A stretch of DNA of 64,000 nucleotides from Mariniphaga sediminis (GCF_003573545.1 NZ_QWET01000011.1:62001-126000), one strand, 5' to 3'; positions 26,474-38,057 are shown, counted from the stretch's first letter. Numbers and translations: made by a program. Notes: generated by a model not told the origin, from the sequence alone.

Positions 26474-27520
26474 ATGGAAAAGTTTATCAAATTGCTTAAG
26501 AAGCTGATTTCTACCCCGTCTCTTAGTAAAGAAGAAGAGAATGCTGCTGCTGTGATCCGGCAGTTTTTAACAAATGGAGATATTCCATATCGGGTTAAAA
26601 GGAATAATACCTGGGCATGTAACAAATATTTTGTAAAAGAGAAACCGACCCTGTTATTGAATTCGCATATCGACACAGTGAAACCGGCCAAAGGCTATAC
26701 GCATGATCCGTTTTCGCCGCTGGAAGAAGGTGATAAACTTTACGGGCTCGGAAGTAACGATGCCGGAGGTCCCCTGGTGGCGTTGCTGGCAGTGTTTATG
26801 CATTTTTATGAGCGGGATGATTTATCATACAACCTTGTTTATGCCGCCACAGCAGAAGAAGAAATTTCTGGCCGGCAGGGGCTCGAAATCGTTTTGCCGG
26901 AGATTGCACCTGTGGATTTTGCCATCGTAGGAGAGCCCACCCGCATGGAGTTGGCTATTGCTGAAAAGGGGTTGCTGGTACTTGATTGTTATGCTCACGG
27001 GAAGTCGGGACATGCTGCCCGGAATGAAGGCGAGAATGCTCTTTACAAAGCGCTGGAAGATATTCAAACATTACGGAATTATACGTTTGAAAATCAGTCG
27101 GAATTGTTGGGAGATGTTAAAGTAACAATAACTCAGATTGAGGCTGGCTTTCAGCACAATGTTATTCCCGATATCTGCCATTTTGTGGTGGATGTACGTA
27201 CGAATGAACATTATTCCAATAAAGAAGCTGCCCTGATTATTGCAGGATTAATAGAATCGGAAGTTAAGCCTCGTTCTTTTCGGTTGAATTCATCGGGTGT
27301 CAGCATCGATCATCCGTTTGCAAGAAAGGTGAAAGAAAAAGGAATACGGATTTATGGTTCGCCCACTACGTCAGATCAGGCCATCATGCCTTTCCCTTCT
27401 GTGAAAATGGGACCCGGGGATTCAGCCCGTTCTCATACAGCCGATGAGTTTATTTTTAAAAGTGAAATTATTGCCGGAATTGACCAGTATATCAAACTGC
27501 TGGAAGGGTTACGGATTTAG
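26474..27520 (+). CDS. M20 family metallo-hydrolase (ArgE/DapE-type deacylase)
   Basis: 348 residues. Di-zinc amidohydrolase with the metal-binding residues in LLNSHIDTVKP, GLGSNDAGGP, the catalytic-base region TAEEEISGRQG, VGEPTRMELA and the C-terminal His in SHTADEF. The dimerisation (lid) domain is at about residues 160-265. Closest in form to N-acetyl/N-succinyl-ornithine (or -citrulline) deacylase of Bacteroidota arginine synthesis, but no other arg gene is nearby, so the substrate is uncertain. Divergent from arsR with an 89-bp gap. Confidence 0.85.
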   Translation: MEKFIKLLKKLISTPSLSKEEENAAAVIRQFLTNGDIPYRVKRNNTWACNKYFVKEKPTLLLNSHIDTVKPAKGYTHDPFSPLEEGDKLYGLGSNDAGGPLVALLAVFMHFYERDDLSYNLVYAATAEEEISGRQGLEIVLPEIAPVDFAIVGEPTRMELAIAEKGLLVLDCYAHGKSGHAARNEGENALYKALEDIQTLRNYTFENQSELLGDVKVTITQIEAGFQHNVIPDICHFVVDVRTNEHYSNKEAALIIAGLIESEVKPRSFRLNSSGVSIDHPFARKVKEKGIRIYGSPTTSDQAIMPFPSVKMGPGDSARSHTADEFIFKSEIIAGIDQYIKLLEGLRI

Positions 27521-27604
27521 GCGGGCGTGATTGCAGTGCGGGGTTACGGTTTCTGAATCGCCCGTTTGGAAGTACTGGGAATTCCCTGCTCCCAAATAGC
27601 CAAA

Positions 27605-27642
27605 AAGACGAAAGAAGCTTTTCAGTATAACCTTTTCGTCTT
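27605..27642. terminator. Hairpin between convergent M20 and OstA-like genes
   Basis: Perfect 9-bp arms aagacgaaa (27605-27613) and tttcgtctt (27634-27642) with a 20-nt loop. The right arm overlaps the stop codon of the OstA-like gene. Confidence 0.5.
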
Positions 27643-29191
27643 ACTTATTTTGTAATTCAGAACCTGCTTCGGGTTCTACAGAGGATTCCGGCTCAGGGGG
27701 GACAGTTTTGTGCCAGAAGATATCCTGTTTTGAGAGTGGGCGCTGATCTATTTTCCAGTCAAAACCGCTGAGTGTTTTTTCTTCCCTGGTAAGGCTAAAA
27801 AGCGGTTTAAGTACTCCCACGGGAGCCTTTAAAAAAGAAATAATATGAATTTTTCCTTCATTGAAATGGATGGAAATTTTGCTGCTTTCCACCCGGTTCA
27901 ACCCGATAATTTCTTCGTCCTGCCGGGCATAATAAAGCGTTTGCCCGTTCCCGTCCACATTTATTTTATTCAGTTCGTTGTTAACAACATACCCCACCAT
28001 CTCTTTCCCTTTAATTTGATCAAACATTCCCGAATCGAGTTTTGAAATAATAAAGCCATTGTTTCTGAGGTGCATTTCATCCGGAGCATCGGTATTTTGT
28101 TTCATTTCAATCAGGTCGGCGCTCATCTGGTGATTGTCTGACCAAACAACCGGGTTATGAAACAGCTGTACTACTGAATCCTTGGTGAAGTAAATCAATG
28201 AATCGCACAATCCTTGCAGATCGGTACGAAAGAAACGGGTTCCGTAATAAGCCATCACCAGCTTTTCTCCTTCAACCGTGTCGGGAACAGTGCGCAGCGT
28301 ATCGGCATGAAGAAACAGCGTATCTTTTTCTGAGTACATAATAAAAACGGCTGAATCGGTAACAGTGGCAATTTCCTTTTCGTCATTGTACTCGGCCGTG
28401 TTTCCTGTTACAATCATTTGGTTTTCAAAATCTTCTATATGAACATTTCCCAATGCCCGTCCCTTGCCATCGTCTTCATTGTATTTTATGTATTTGGCCT
28501 TTAATTGCTGGGTTTCGTTTGAAACCGCCGGATTTTTCAGTAACTCTGCTTCGCCGGTTTTGGTATCGTACCATCCATCTTCGGCATATAGTGTGTTGGC
28601 TGAATCCTGTATGGTAGTGGGCCCCACAATAAATACCCGGCCTGTTGTTGTGTTGTACACAAGGGTGTCACTTTTAAGGGTATAATTATCGTTGTAGGCA
28701 ACTACATCCTTGTAAAAATGGATAAGGTCTTCATCGATAAAATATTTCCCAACAATGCTTGTAAGGGTGTTGGTACTGTCTATTATCTTTCCGAAATTGT
28801 CATAATACCCTACGTTGGCTGACATATCAAAATCGAGTGTGTCTGTATAAAGTGTGGTGTTTTTATTTAGCAGGCGCACATCCTGGTAAGCGCTGGCAAA
28901 GTTATTATCTCCGTTATATAATATTTTTCGGGCGTAAAGATCCAGTGTGTCGCCCTGGTTAATATGTACGTTTCCAAATGCATCTACCCTGTTGGTACCC
29001 GTGTAGTTGTATGCACTGTCGCACCACATCAGTACATCCTTGTGTCTAATCCGTACATTACCTACCAGGCGCTGGGCGTTGGGGGCAATATTATCGTCTG
29101 CTTCCAGAAAATCAGCCTGTTCAATATCCACCCGCTTTTTTTGTTGAGAAAAGGTAAGCATTGAGCTGAATAACAGGATGGTTACCATCAT
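27641..29191 (-). CDS. OstA/LptA-like LPS-transport protein
   Basis: About 516 residues from ATG 29191, which gives a signal peptide (MVTILLFSSMLTFS). The frame stays open to 29386, overlapping the MoxR stop, but the added 65 residues are Asn/Lys-rich and unlike a signal. The body consists of repeated OstA-type beta motifs (LVGNVRIRHKDVLMWCDSA, DAFGNVHINQGDTLDLYA, ALGNVHIEDF), as in the periplasmic bridge of lipopolysaccharide transport. Long OstA-like proteins with a Pro/Glu-rich tail are typical for Bacteroidota. It follows MoxR and the SurA-like genes in an envelope-biogenesis run. Confidence 0.82.
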   Translation of the reverse strand: MMVTILLFSSMLTFSQQKKRVDIEQADFLEADDNIAPNAQRLVGNVRIRHKDVLMWCDSAYNYTGTNRVDAFGNVHINQGDTLDLYARKILYNGDNNFASAYQDVRLLNKNTTLYTDTLDFDMSANVGYYDNFGKIIDSTNTLTSIVGKYFIDEDLIHFYKDVVAYNDNYTLKSDTLVYNTTTGRVFIVGPTTIQDSANTLYAEDGWYDTKTGEAELLKNPAVSNETQQLKAKYIKYNEDDGKGRALGNVHIEDFENQMIVTGNTAEYNDEKEIATVTDSAVFIMYSEKDTLFLHADTLRTVPDTVEGEKLVMAYYGTRFFRTDLQGLCDSLIYFTKDSVVQLFHNPVVWSDNHQMSADLIEMKQNTDAPDEMHLRNNGFIISKLDSGMFDQIKGKEMVGYVVNNELNKINVDGNGQTLYYARQDEEIIGLNRVESSKISIHFNEGKIHIISFLKAPVGVLKPLFSLTREEKTLSGFDWKIDQRPLSKQDIFWHKTVPPEPESSVEPEAGSELQNK

Positions 29192-29369
29192 GAACCGGAA
29201 AGAAAAAATAAACTGTCCGGTCTTTCTAAATACATTTGAAAGAAAAGCAGAGAGGTGAAAATCGTTTTTATTTATTCTTTTGAAATTCAATTTTTTATTG
29301 TTGTTACCTGATGGCAATTTCCTGTGAATGTTATTCTTATCAAATAAAAGCCCTTTTTGTTTCCAAAAA

Positions 29370-30332
29370 TTACAGCAACTTTTCAATTATTTGCTCAATG
29401 GAAATACTTTCAGCTTCCGCTTTGTAGTTTTTGATGATCCGGTGTCTTAGGATGGATGGGGCAACTGCTTTTACATCCTCAATATCGGGCGAATATTTGC
29501 CGTGAAGAACGGCATGTGTTTTGGCGCCTACCACAAGGTATTGCGAAGCCCTGGGGCCTGCTCCCCATTTCAGGTACTGGTCTGCAACTTCAGCGGCCAT
29601 CCCGTTTCCGGGCCTGGTTTTTGCTGCCAGTGTCACTGCATAATTCAATACATTATCGTTGATAGGTATTTTTCGAATCAAATCCTGGAAATAGATAATT
29701 TCCTTACTGGAAATCACCGGTTTTAATTCAAATTGAAGCGTAGAGGTGGTGTTTTTTACAATGGTAATCTCGTCTTCATACTTCGGATAGTCGAGCCAAA
29801 CCGAAAACATAAAACGGTCGAGCTGCGCCTCGGGGAGGGGATAGGTCCCTTCCTGTTCTATCGGGTTTTGCGTGGCCAAAACAAAGAAAGGCCTTTCCAG
29901 CTCAAACCGTTGTCCTGCGGCTGTAATGGCACGTTCCTGCATGGCTTCAAGTAAGGCAGACTGGGTTTTGGGTGGTGTCCGGTTAATTTCGTCGGCCAGA
30001 ATGATATTGGCAAACAATGGTCCGCGTACAAATTTAAACTGGCGCTCTTTATCGAGAATTTCGGTACCTATTATGTCGGATGGCATTAAATCGGGCGTAA
30101 ACTGAATGCGGTTGTATTTTAGTCCCAGTATTTGGGCAATGGAAGTTACCAGTAAGGTTTTGGCCAGTCCCGGTACCCCGATTAAAAGTACATGTCCGCG
30201 GCTAAAAAGGGAAACCAGTACCTGTGTAATGACTTCGTCCTGTCCGTAAATAGCCCGGGTAATTTCCTTTTTTAATTCGCCGAATTTATCGCGCAGTGCA
30301 TCCAGCGCTTCCACATCGTTTTTAAAAGTCAT
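29370..30332 (-). CDS. MoxR family AAA+ ATPase
   Basis: 320 residues. Walker A GVPGLAKT, Walker B IILADEINR, sensor 1 FVLATQNPIEQEG, arginine-finger region EAQLDRFMF and the C-terminal lid GPRASQ. MoxR ATPases act as chaperones, usually with VWA-domain partners. Here no VWA gene is present; the neighbours are parvulin-type folding factors upstream and the LptA-like gene downstream, so a role in envelope assembly is suggested by context only. Confidence 0.93.
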   Translation of the reverse strand: MTFKNDVEALDALRDKFGELKKEITRAIYGQDEVITQVLVSLFSRGHVLLIGVPGLAKTLLVTSIAQILGLKYNRIQFTPDLMPSDIIGTEILDKERQFKFVRGPLFANIILADEINRTPPKTQSALLEAMQERAITAAGQRFELERPFFVLATQNPIEQEGTYPLPEAQLDRFMFSVWLDYPKYEDEITIVKNTTSTLQFELKPVISSKEIIYFQDLIRKIPINDNVLNYAVTLAAKTRPGNGMAAEVADQYLKWGAGPRASQYLVVGAKTHAVLHGKYSPDIEDVKAVAPSILRHRIIKNYKAEAESISIEQIIEKLL

Positions 30333-30376
30333 TTCTGTACGTTATTTCTTTTTGTTTTGAAGGATACAATCTGGTA

Positions 30377-31735
30377 TTATTTTATCCAGTTGTCGAATTC
30401 AAAATTGCAATTGGCATACGTATCGTCAATCCGAATATAGGTCTGTGCCTGCTTGTCTGCAATCCACTTCTCCAATGTTTTTTCCCTTTTATCCGCGAGG
30501 AATAAATCGGACAGATGCTGGTAGTCATTTTGAAGGTTGGCTTTATGCGCTTCTACTTTGCTTACCAGTTTAATTATTTTCAGAACGGCTTGCCTGCTTT
30601 TTTGATCCATTGTTTCAAACGGATCTGAGATTTCATTAATTTTCATTTCTGAAAGTACTTTACTTGTGTTTCCTTCCAGCTCTTCCGCCGTAAATTTTGA
30701 TGAAAGAGTGTTGGGATTAATGGCCAATCCTCCGTTGGCACGGGTATCTTTATCCGAAGAAAACCGGGCGGCCGCAGCGGCAAAGGGGATTTCCTCTTTG
30801 CGTATCAAATTAGCTAGGCTGTCTAACCTGCTTTTGGCTGTCTCTTTGGCTTCCGGAGAAACCTTTGCTGTCATTAGAATATGCCGTGTTTTCACTTTAT
30901 CTGCCCTCCGGTCAACAAGTTGGATAATATGATAACCGAATTCACTCTTAACCACATTTGAAATTTTGTCGCCTTTCAGGTTAAAGGCCGCAGCGGCATA
31001 CTCCGGATCCAATTGTGCCTTACCCTGGTAATCTATTTCACCGCCATTGCCGGCAGATGGTCCTTCCGAGTACATAATGGCCATGGCGGCAAAACTGGAA
31101 CCTTCTTCGATCCGCCGTTTCAGATTACGTAATTCTGCTTTCACACGGTTTTCCTCTTCCAGCGAAATCTCAGGCTGCATGGTAATCTGGGCATATTCGT
31201 ACTGGGTGGGAATGGTCGGGATTTCCTCTTCCGGAAGGGTGCGGTAAAACTGGCGTACTTCAGAAGGGGTAACGGTAATGTCCTGCATAATTTTGTTTCG
31301 CATTTGCGAACTCAGCAGTTGGTTTTTAATGGCCAGTCGCATTTCGGCGCGGATTTCTGCAATCGGCTTTTTGAAAAAACCTTCTACAGCCTGCTCCGAA
31401 CCAAAATGTGCCAGGTACATTTGAATCTGGCTATCCATTTGTTGATTCACCTGGCTGTCGGTAACCTCAATCAGGGTATCCATTTCCGCTTCCGCAATGA
31501 GTAGCTTATCAATGAGAAGATTTTCAAGTATTTCGCATTTCATGTCTCCATCAGAAGTGACCCCCTGAGCCTGCTGGTCCATGTACATTTTTTCGATGTC
31601 TGACTTCAGTATAATATTACCTCCTACAATGGCCACAATCTGATCCACTACCTTGTCCTGAGCAACTAATTCAGCTGATATAAAAATGGTTAATAAGGCC
31701 ACAATAGTTATTCGTAATACTTTATTCCGTTTCAT
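30377..31735 (-). CDS. Peptidyl-prolyl isomerase, SurA-type (two parvulin domains)
   Basis: About 452 residues from ATG 31735, which begins a signal peptide (MKRNKVLRITIVALLTIFIS). The alternative ATG 31819 lies deep in the preceding gene. SurA N-terminal chaperone domain at about residues 30-170 (VDQIVAIVGGNIILKSDIE), two parvulin-like domains at about 175-270 and 280-390 (FGYHIIQLVDRRADKVKTRHIL). Periplasmic folding of outer-membrane proteins. Its start overlaps the preceding lipoprotein gene by 14 bp. Confidence 0.9.
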   Translation of the reverse strand: MKRNKVLRITIVALLTIFISAELVAQDKVVDQIVAIVGGNIILKSDIEKMYMDQQAQGVTSDGDMKCEILENLLIDKLLIAEAEMDTLIEVTDSQVNQQMDSQIQMYLAHFGSEQAVEGFFKKPIAEIRAEMRLAIKNQLLSSQMRNKIMQDITVTPSEVRQFYRTLPEEEIPTIPTQYEYAQITMQPEISLEEENRVKAELRNLKRRIEEGSSFAAMAIMYSEGPSAGNGGEIDYQGKAQLDPEYAAAAFNLKGDKISNVVKSEFGYHIIQLVDRRADKVKTRHILMTAKVSPEAKETAKSRLDSLANLIRKEEIPFAAAAARFSSDKDTRANGGLAINPNTLSSKFTAEELEGNTSKVLSEMKINEISDPFETMDQKSRQAVLKIIKLVSKVEAHKANLQNDYQHLSDLFLADKREKTLEKWIADKQAQTYIRIDDTYANCNFEFDNWIK

Positions 31736-32600
31736 TCGTATCTGTGTTATAAATTTTAAAACTCTTTTTATTTTCTGCTTCTTTGTAAATATTGTTTTCC
31801 AATTCCCGGAGGAACTCAATTTTCCTGCGGTTCAAAATTAAACTTTTAATGTTATCACTTACATATTCTACCGGGGCTTGTTCATTTTTTAACTTGTAAT
31901 CGTGAATGGCAACCAGGTAATAGGCCGTGGAATCGGTATGTTCGATAAACTGGTTTCTGCGTAAAAAGTACTCCGGGTTTTCGATGGAAACGGGTACGTT
32001 TTTTAGTACCAGGTCTAAATCAGTCCAGCGATCGGTAAAAATATCAAAACCTTTGGCATATTGCAGGCAATAGTCACGGAGCCCGTTAATTCCCTCTCTC
32101 GATGTGTCGGAAGTCATTTCCTTGAGCAGATCGGGATTGGCAAAGTCGGCGGGAATTTTTATGAATGCAGCCTTTACAATGGGTTTGTTCAATTTAAAGT
32201 TTTCTGTGTTTTGCGTATAATACTGCAATATTTCTTCATCGCTTACTGTGGTATCCATGCGCTGGGCCATCAGTTCATTTTTATACCTGAAGATGATGAG
32301 AGAATTCCGGTATTCCTCCAATTCGCGCGATACATCTTTTAACGAACCCGAAAGGTTGTCTTCTGCTTTTTGCAACACCAACTCATGCCTCACCCATTTT
32401 CGTATATAATCGTCAGCCATTACAGTACTGTCTGCTTGTCCCAGGTTATTGGGAATAACGGCAGAAACATCAGAGAGGTATAACTTTCGTGTCCCCACCT
32501 CTGCCACTACTTTCCCGTTGGTTTGGGTCGTGTTTTCACACCCTGCAAAAGCGAAGGCAGCCCAAATAAACAGACAGTATTTAAAGAGTTTTTGAAACAT
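31722..32600 (-). CDS. SurA/PpiC-like lipoprotein
   Basis: 292 residues. Lipoprotein signal with lipobox FAGC (Cys near residue 20). The rest resembles the helical chaperone region of SurA/PpiC proteins (VGTRKLYLSDVSAVIP, then SDEEILQYYTQNTENFKL) but a convincing parvulin catalytic domain is not evident, so it may be a chaperone-only partner. It overlaps the gene on each side (20 bp upstream, 14 bp downstream), showing a tight operon of three folding factors. Confidence 0.75.
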   Translation of the reverse strand: MFQKLFKYCLFIWAAFAFAGCENTTQTNGKVVAEVGTRKLYLSDVSAVIPNNLGQADSTVMADDYIRKWVRHELVLQKAEDNLSGSLKDVSRELEEYRNSLIIFRYKNELMAQRMDTTVSDEEILQYYTQNTENFKLNKPIVKAAFIKIPADFANPDLLKEMTSDTSREGINGLRDYCLQYAKGFDIFTDRWTDLDLVLKNVPVSIENPEYFLRRNQFIEHTDSTAYYLVAIHDYKLKNEQAPVEYVSDNIKSLILNRRKIEFLRELENNIYKEAENKKSFKIYNTDTNETE

Positions 32601-34485
32601 GCGGTATTGTTTTCAGCAATTTTTTATTCACCCTGATTTTGTATTTTTTTCGTAAATCCTTAATCCAGCGTTTTTCCAAATAATTTTGATAGTCAGAAAT
32701 ATACATTCCACGGGCTTCCTCCAGCGTTTTGGATTGGGGTTGAATTTTTTCCCCGCGAATGAAAGTCAGCTCAGAATCGAATCCATCCGGCGCCTGACTG
32801 TTCCAAACGTAATAATCCACAATGGGGTTCGCTCCTTTTTCCCATGCACCTTCCGTTATCTCAATCATTTTCTCCTCCTTGTTCAGAAGGTCTTCCACTT
32901 CACTGGCGGGCATTTCTGTCGCAAAATATTTTTCTGCTTCAGTACGGGTTTTCTCATTTTTACAAACGACTACCAACCCTTTAAAACGTTCTTCCCAGGA
33001 ATATTGCCCTTTATTTTTTTTGTAAAATTCATTAAGCCCCAGGCTGTCTTCAGGAGCAAAATTCCAGATTTTCTTTTCCATGATATTGAATAGCAATAAT
33101 CCGTCATGGTATTCCTGCATCAGATACCTGAATTCAGGGTACTTCTTTTCAAGCTTAGAATCCTCCAGGTCAATAATTTCAGCCGTAGTCCAGTCTTCAT
33201 AAAGGGAAGAAAGTGTACCCCTGTTAATTTTTTTTTCGTCAATGTGTTTTTTGAAATCTTCCAGGGAAAAATGCCGGTTGTCGATGGAAAAAAGTTCCGG
33301 GTTTCCCGAAAAATTCACATCTGTTGTCAGCGAGGCTATTTTTTCCAAATTCTCCCGGTTTTCTTCAAACCCGTATTCCTTTTTTAGCTTTTCAACCAGG
33401 GCTTTTCTTGTGCTGCTGCTGCGCTGCGGATCTTTTTTTATCCTTTCCACAATGTTGGCACGGGCTTCCTCAAATGATGGTACGGGTCGGTGCTCAATCT
33501 TTTTGATGATATGATAACCGAAATCTGTTTCAACAGGCGGCGATAAATCTCCGTTGTTTTTTAATGCAAATGCAGCCTGCGAAAATTCAGGAACCATGCG
33601 GCTTGCCGAAAACCACGGCATTTCGCCTCCCTTTGCGGCAGAACGTTTATCCTCAGAATATTTATGGGCCATTTCGGCAAAATCCGCCCCGTTAAGAAGT
33701 TTTTCGTAAACAGAATCTATTTCCGCTTTCAGTTTGGATTTATCGAAATTTTCGTCTCCCTTTGGAAACATCTTCATGATGTGGGCTACTTTTATCTCCC
33801 CTCTGTTTTCCCGCACACCATGCACCTTGATCAGGTGGTAGCCAAATGAGGTGCGCACCGGTTCCGATATTTCGCCTTCCCGGGTATTGAATACGGCATT
33901 TTCAAAAGGGGTTACCATTTGAAACGCTGTAAAATATCCCAGGTTCCCTTTGTTGGTTTTTGCCGAAGGATCTTCACTGTATTGAAGTGCTGCTGCATTA
34001 AAGTCCATACCGGCGAGTATTTCTTCCTTCACCTTACTGATTTTTTCGAGAACCGCTTTTTCCCGTTCCCGGTCGGCATTTTTTTCAATCAGGAACAGAA
34101 TATGGCTGGCATTTACCTCCATTTTCATTCTCCGGTACATCTCCTGCAGTAATGCCTCATCATATTTCATATCGGTAAGGTAGGGAGCAGCCAACTCCTT
34201 TCTGTAACCGGCCAATTCATTTCTAAAGGTACTTACCGTGTCCATTTTTTGGTTCATGGCTTCCATCACCTTTAGTTTGAAATTGATAAATAATTCGAGG
34301 TATTCTTCGGGCGATTTGATATCCGCTTCTTCTGACAGGTTTTGGTTATTTTTCCGGTAAATCCTTTCAAACTCCGCTTTGGAAATTTCGGCGTCGTCAA
34401 TTGTAAGAAGCACTTCATTTTTTTGGGCCGAAAGAGAACCAACACAAATTAAAAACAGAATAAATAACGGAATTATTTTTCCCAT
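32581..34485 (-). CDS. Periplasmic peptidyl-prolyl isomerase with two parvulin domains
   Basis: 634 residues. Signal peptide ends around SLSAQ. SurA-like N-terminal helices cover about 20-120. Two parvulin domains follow: first at about 125-225 (ASHILFLIE, YSEDPSAKTNKGNLGYF, TSFGYHLIKV), second at about 230-335 (AHIMKMFPK, YSEDKRSAAKGGEMPWF, TDFGYHIIKKIEHR). A roughly 290-residue C-terminal part has no recognised domain. First of three consecutive folding-factor genes, 14 bp after guaB on the same strand. Confidence 0.9.
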   Translation of the reverse strand: MGKIIPLFILFLICVGSLSAQKNEVLLTIDDAEISKAEFERIYRKNNQNLSEEADIKSPEEYLELFINFKLKVMEAMNQKMDTVSTFRNELAGYRKELAAPYLTDMKYDEALLQEMYRRMKMEVNASHILFLIEKNADREREKAVLEKISKVKEEILAGMDFNAAALQYSEDPSAKTNKGNLGYFTAFQMVTPFENAVFNTREGEISEPVRTSFGYHLIKVHGVRENRGEIKVAHIMKMFPKGDENFDKSKLKAEIDSVYEKLLNGADFAEMAHKYSEDKRSAAKGGEMPWFSASRMVPEFSQAAFALKNNGDLSPPVETDFGYHIIKKIEHRPVPSFEEARANIVERIKKDPQRSSSTRKALVEKLKKEYGFEENRENLEKIASLTTDVNFSGNPELFSIDNRHFSLEDFKKHIDEKKINRGTLSSLYEDWTTAEIIDLEDSKLEKKYPEFRYLMQEYHDGLLLFNIMEKKIWNFAPEDSLGLNEFYKKNKGQYSWEERFKGLVVVCKNEKTRTEAEKYFATEMPASEVEDLLNKEEKMIEITEGAWEKGANPIVDYYVWNSQAPDGFDSELTFIRGEKIQPQSKTLEEARGMYISDYQNYLEKRWIKDLRKKYKIRVNKKLLKTIPHVSKTL

Positions 34486-34499
34486 ACCGGTTTCCCTTT

Positions 34500-35990
<1,491 letters not shown>

Positions 35991-36003
35991 TTAAATTATG
36001 GCG

Positions 36004-36011
36004 CAAAACTA
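36004..36011 (-). promoter_or_regulatory. Candidate guaB -7 element
   Basis: Minus-strand TAGTTTTG matches TAnnTTTG exactly 32 nt upstream of the guaB ATG. No TTTG is seen at the -33 position. The 183-bp divergent region is shared with recQ. Confidence 0.4.
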
Positions 36012-36155
36012 CAAAAAAATAGGTTATTGCTCATTATCTAAAACAGTTATTGCCCGCATTCGGTCTGATAAAAATTGTTAAACCTGCAAATCAGGAGATA
36101 ATATTATTTTTACCGGGAAATGCGAAGCCATTGAGATAAGTTTAATTAGGGTATA

Positions 36156-38057
36156 ATGGAAGATTTTAGTCAAATACTTAACCGCTACTGGGGATTTTCC
36201 GAATTTCGCCCGCTACAACTGGAGATTATCGAGTCAGTAGCCTCGGGAAAAGATACGCTGGGACTGATGCCTACCGGTGGAGGAAAATCTGTCACTTTCC
36301 AGGTTTATTCGCTTTCGCGGGAAGGGATTTGTATTGTTATTACGCCGTTGATTGCCCTGATGAAAGACCAGGTGGAAAACCTGCACCGCAAAGGAGTGAA
36401 AGCCTTAAAAATACACAGCGGCATGTCGCAAAACGAGATAAAAATAACGCTGGACAATGCGGTATGGGGCGATTATAAATTTCTTTACATTTCACCGGAA
36501 CGCCTGAATTCACAATATTTTAAAGAACGGCTGGCTAAAATGAAGGTGAACCTGGTGACAGTGGACGAAGCACATTGTATTTCACAGTGGGGATACGATT
36601 TTCGGCCCAGCTATATGAATATTGTCCAGTTGCGGGAACTGTTGCCCGGAGTCCGGTTTCTTGCCCTTACAGCCACCGCTACCCCAAAAGTTGCCGAAGA
36701 TATTCAGGATAAACTGGGATTTGAAACGCCGCATGTTTTGCAAATGTCATTTCAACGCGAAAACCTGGCTTACCTTGTTCGGCACCGCGAAGAAAAAATG
36801 GGTTACCTGCTGGAAACATTGCGGCGGGTAAAAGGCTCCGGAATTGTTTATGTGCGTAGCCGGAAAGGCACCCGGGAGATTGCTTCGGAGTTGCGTAAGA
36901 ACGGGATTTCCGCTGATTTTTACCATGCCGGGTTAAGTACGGGCGTGCGCCATGAAAAACAGGACGAATGGATTTCGGGAAAAACCAGGGTGATTGTGGC
37001 GACCAATGCCTTTGGAATGGGGATTGATAAGCCCGATGTGCGGTTTGTGGTGCATGTTGACCCGCCCGACTCGCTGGAAGCTTATTTTCAGGAAGCCGGA
37101 AGGGGAGGCCGCGACGGGAAAAAGGCGGCCGCTGTGCTTTTGTTCAGCAATGCCGATAAAACAAAACTGAAAAAGCACGTAACTGTCGCTTTTCCCGAAG
37201 TTGAAAATATTAAACGTATTTACCAGGCATTGTGCAATTACCTGCAGGTGGCCGAAGGGTTTGGAAAAGGACAGGTTTATGAGTTCAGTCTTCAGCAGTT
37301 TGCACAGGCGTTTAAATTTCAGCAGGCGATGGTATACAACAGCCTGAAAATTTTACAGATTGAAGGTTATCTCGAATTTACTGAAGAAGTGGATAGCCCT
37401 TCGCGTTTATTTTTTGTTGTTTCGCGCGATGATTTGTACAAGTTTCAGGTAGCCAATGCTGCATTTGATGCTTTTATTAAACTTATCCTGCGTTCCTATA
37501 CCGGGCTTTTTAACGGGTATGTAAACATTGACGAAGCGCTGTTGGCAAGGCGGGCAGGCATCGATCAGGAGGCGGTCTATAATTTTCTGAAACACCTGCG
37601 AAAGTCGAAAGTAATCGATTATATTCCTCAAAATAATACCCCATTCATCTATTTCAGCAAAGAGAGAATTGGTTTGGACAGGTTAAAAATTTCAAAGGAA
37701 AATTACGATTTCAGGAAAAAAGATTTTCTGGAACGGGTACAGGCCGTCATTCATTATGCGACCGATACTTCCGTTTGCCGCAGCCAGTTACTTTTGCAGT
37801 ATTTTGGAGAGACTGACTCGTCTGAGTGTGGCGTTTGTGATGTATGCCAGTCCTTCAGAACAATGGGATTGAGTACTTTTGAATTCAATGAAATCAGCAA
37901 GCAGGTAAAAAAAATTCTTGCAACACCCTGTACCTATGAAAACCTTCTGCTTAAATTGAAAGGAGATCGTGAAAAAATGATGGAAGTAGCCAAATGGCTT
38001 ATCGACAATAAAAATATTGTTTCTCGGGTTGACAGGAAGCTGGAGTGGAAAGAGTAA
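36156..38057 (+). CDS. recQ: ATP-dependent DNA helicase, RecQ family
   Basis: 633 residues. Superfamily 2 3'-5' helicase: Walker A MPTGGGKS (38-45), DEAHCISQWGYDFRPSY, motif III LTATATP, motif V/VI VATNAFGMGIDKPDVRFV and QEAGRGGRDG. RecQ-Ct zinc site with CRSQLLLQYFGE and CGVCDVC. A winged-helix-like region follows, but no clear HRDC domain is seen. This is the shorter Bacteroidota form; a second, HRDC-bearing RecQ may exist elsewhere. Confidence 0.93.
   Translation: MEDFSQILNRYWGFSEFRPLQLEIIESVASGKDTLGLMPTGGGKSVTFQVYSLSREGICIVITPLIALMKDQVENLHRKGVKALKIHSGMSQNEIKITLDNAVWGDYKFLYISPERLNSQYFKERLAKMKVNLVTVDEAHCISQWGYDFRPSYMNIVQLRELLPGVRFLALTATATPKVAEDIQDKLGFETPHVLQMSFQRENLAYLVRHREEKMGYLLETLRRVKGSGIVYVRSRKGTREIASELRKNGISADFYHAGLSTGVRHEKQDEWISGKTRVIVATNAFGMGIDKPDVRFVVHVDPPDSLEAYFQEAGRGGRDGKKAAAVLLFSNADKTKLKKHVTVAFPEVENIKRIYQALCNYLQVAEGFGKGQVYEFSLQQFAQAFKFQQAMVYNSLKILQIEGYLEFTEEVDSPSRLFFVVSRDDLYKFQVANAAFDAFIKLILRSYTGLFNGYVNIDEALLARRAGIDQEAVYNFLKHLRKSKVIDYIPQNNTPFIYFSKERIGLDRLKISKENYDFRKKDFLERVQAVIHYATDTSVCRSQLLLQYFGETDSSECGVCDVCQSFRTMGLSTFEFNEISKQVKKILATPCTYENLLLKLKGDREKMMEVAKWLIDNKNIVSRVDRKLEWKE

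Noticed and set aside
29192-29386. 65-residue N-terminal extension of the OstA-like protein
   Set aside because: Asn/Lys-rich, unlike a signal peptide, while ATG 29191 gives one. Not excluded, because it would couple the gene to moxR.
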